Part shown: piece by piece, positions 43,234-44,078 of the stretch
How positions within the stretch are numbered: the first letter of the stretch is position 1
Layout: each line of letters begins with the position of its first letter
Assembly: GCA_020723805.1 (NCBI GenBank)
Contig: DYID01000030.1
Location: 1-44,078, forward strand
Reading direction: 5' to 3'
From: Anaerolinea sp.
GTDB taxonomy: Bacteria > Chloroflexota > Anaerolineae > Anaerolineales > Villigracilaceae
DNA length: 44,078 bases
Translations under genes and position numbers: made by a program
Notes under the pieces: model-generated
Seen by the model: the letters and a program-made list of their open reading frames with translations, nothing else
Database searches by the model: none
What the model was told of the DNA's origin: nothing

Positions 43234-44078
43234 CTACGGCACGCCGAACCTCAACTGGGAATTGAGCGGCGCCCAGGTGTTGTTGTAGGTCGGGAAGTAG
43301 AACACGCTCGACATCTGCTCCAGCGGAATGCCCATCGTCTCCGAGAAACTGTACAGCGTGTTGTTGGCATAGGATTGCAGGCGGATCGCCGCCACAATCT
43401 TCTTGCTGGTGTCCAGGCTCTCGACGATGACCGGTCCGCCGCTGACATTGAAGTACAGGCGCTGTTCTTCGCGTCCCTGCATCTGCTGTTCCCAGACCGC
43501 TGTCCCGCCGATGGTGATGCGCACGGTGGTGGGGGTGGTCTCCAGGTTGCTGACGCGGATTTGCGAGTTGAGCGGCGTCCAGGTGTTGTTGTAGGTCGGG
43601 AAGTAGTACTTGTGCGAGAGCAGTCCTTCCGGCACGCCCATCGTCTCGACGAAGGAGTACAGGATGTTGTTGGCATACGATTGCAGGCGGATCGCCGCCA
43701 CAATCTTCTTGCTGGTGTCCAGGCTCTCGACGATGACCGGTCCGCCGCTGACCGGGAAGTACAGGCGCTGTTCTTCGCGTCCCTGCATCTCCCGTTCCCA
43801 GACCACGCTGCTGCCGATGGTGATGCGCACGGTGGTGGGGGTGGTCTCCAGGTTGCTGACGCGGATTTGCGAGTTGAGCGGCGCCCAGGTGTTGTTGTAG
43901 GTCGGGAAGTAGTAGCGGTACGAAAGCATCTGGTCTGGGATGCCCATGGTCTCGGAGAAGCTGTAGAGGGTGTTGTTGGCATACGATTGCAGGCGGATCG
44001 CCGCCACAATCTTCTTGCTGGTGTCCAGGCTCTCGACGATGACCGGTCCGCCGCTGGCGTTGAAGTACAGGCGCTGTT
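43234..44078 (-). CDS. C-terminal part of another 306-bp-repeat secreted protein (start outside window)
   Basis: The frame is open from the window edge to TAG at 43236-43234, about 281 residues. It contains nearly three 102-aa repeats (landmark gagcgg at 43264, 43570 and 43876, period 306 bp). Its final unit matches the end of the gene at 1481 almost base for base. Its N-terminal domains cannot be seen. Like the other copies it is probably the tail of an exported protein. Confidence 0.9.
   Translation of the reverse strand, partial: QRLYFNASGGPVIVESLDTSKKIVAAIRLQSYANNTLYSFSETMGIPDQMLSYRYYFPTYNNTWAPLNSQIRVSNLETTPTTVRITIGSSVVWEREMQGREEQRLYFPVSGGPVIVESLDTSKKIVAAIRLQSYANNILYSFVETMGVPEGLLSHKYYFPTYNNTWTPLNSQIRVSNLETTPTTVRITIGGTAVWEQQMQGREEQRLYFNVSGGPVIVESLDTSKKIVAAIRLQSYANNTLYSFSETMGIPLEQMSSVFYFPTYNNTWAPLNSQLRFGVP

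Noticed and set aside
1-44078. tRNA, rRNA or other classical RNA genes
   Set aside because: Intergenic spaces were read for cloverleaf and conserved rRNA segments, and none was seen.

Overview
The window most likely comes from an environmental Chloroflexota bacterium, probably class Anaerolineae. This is inferred from protein character (secreted Thr/Pro-linker proteins, quinone-type PyrD, a Bacillus-like cytochrome bc complex, PknB-like kinase with an outer beta-propeller) and from abundant short heptameric intergenic repeats. No rRNA, tRNA or CRISPR array is visible. Both ends of the window lie inside near-identical 306-bp protein repeats, so it may be a whole contig broken at repeats.

Layout. 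(1) 1-8.7 kb: accessory surface region. The 3' end of one secreted repeat gene faces a 1508-aa secreted mosaic protein (Ycf48-like propeller, DUF1906, sugar-dehydrogenase propeller, four 102-aa repeats) with decayed transposase remnants between them. A secreted protein with a probable Cys-Gln thioester domain follows. (2) 8.8-11.4 kb: a small unknown gene and a transmembrane Ser/Thr kinase. (3) 11.3-19.4 kb: pyrimidine cluster on the minus strand (pyrC, NIF3/YqfO-like gene, pyrB, unknown 391-aa gene, pyrF, pyrE, DinB-like gene, pyrD), interrupted by a divergent toxin-antitoxin pair. pyrC has a promoter, a 30-codon leader ORF and a terminator overlapping the end of that ORF, the geometry of a pyrL-type attenuator. 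(4) 19.4-27.3 kb: isocitrate dehydrogenase, a three-gene cytochrome bc complex on the minus strand and divergent sdhCDAB, linking the TCA cycle to respiration. (5) 27.3-31.6 kb: a cupin and a membrane protein / VWA-FHA / PP2C operon, a phospho-signalling unit that fits the kinase at 9.3 kb. (6) 31.8-35.5 kb: guaA, a ROK sugar kinase and a propeller lipoprotein. (7) 35.6-37.8 kb: a CPA2-type cation/proton antiporter in a tight operon with three PII-superfamily genes, two of them resembling the cyclic-di-AMP receptor PstA/DarA. (8) 37.9-43 kb: rsmG, a DUF4349 protein, a metallophosphatase next to coaBC, and a pentapeptide-repeat protein. (9) 43.2-44.1 kb: the 3' part of another 306-bp-repeat gene.

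The strongest candidates for something undescribed are the pyrC leader-peptide attenuator, the antiporter plus three PII-like proteins, the thioester-like surface protein, and the way dispersed heptamer or palindromic repeats have been absorbed into reading frames of essential nucleotide-biosynthesis enzymes (pyrD, pyrE, pyrC, guaA). Several genes also appear to be transcribed as leaderless mRNAs. Family assignments rest on motif recognition by eye; no database search was run.
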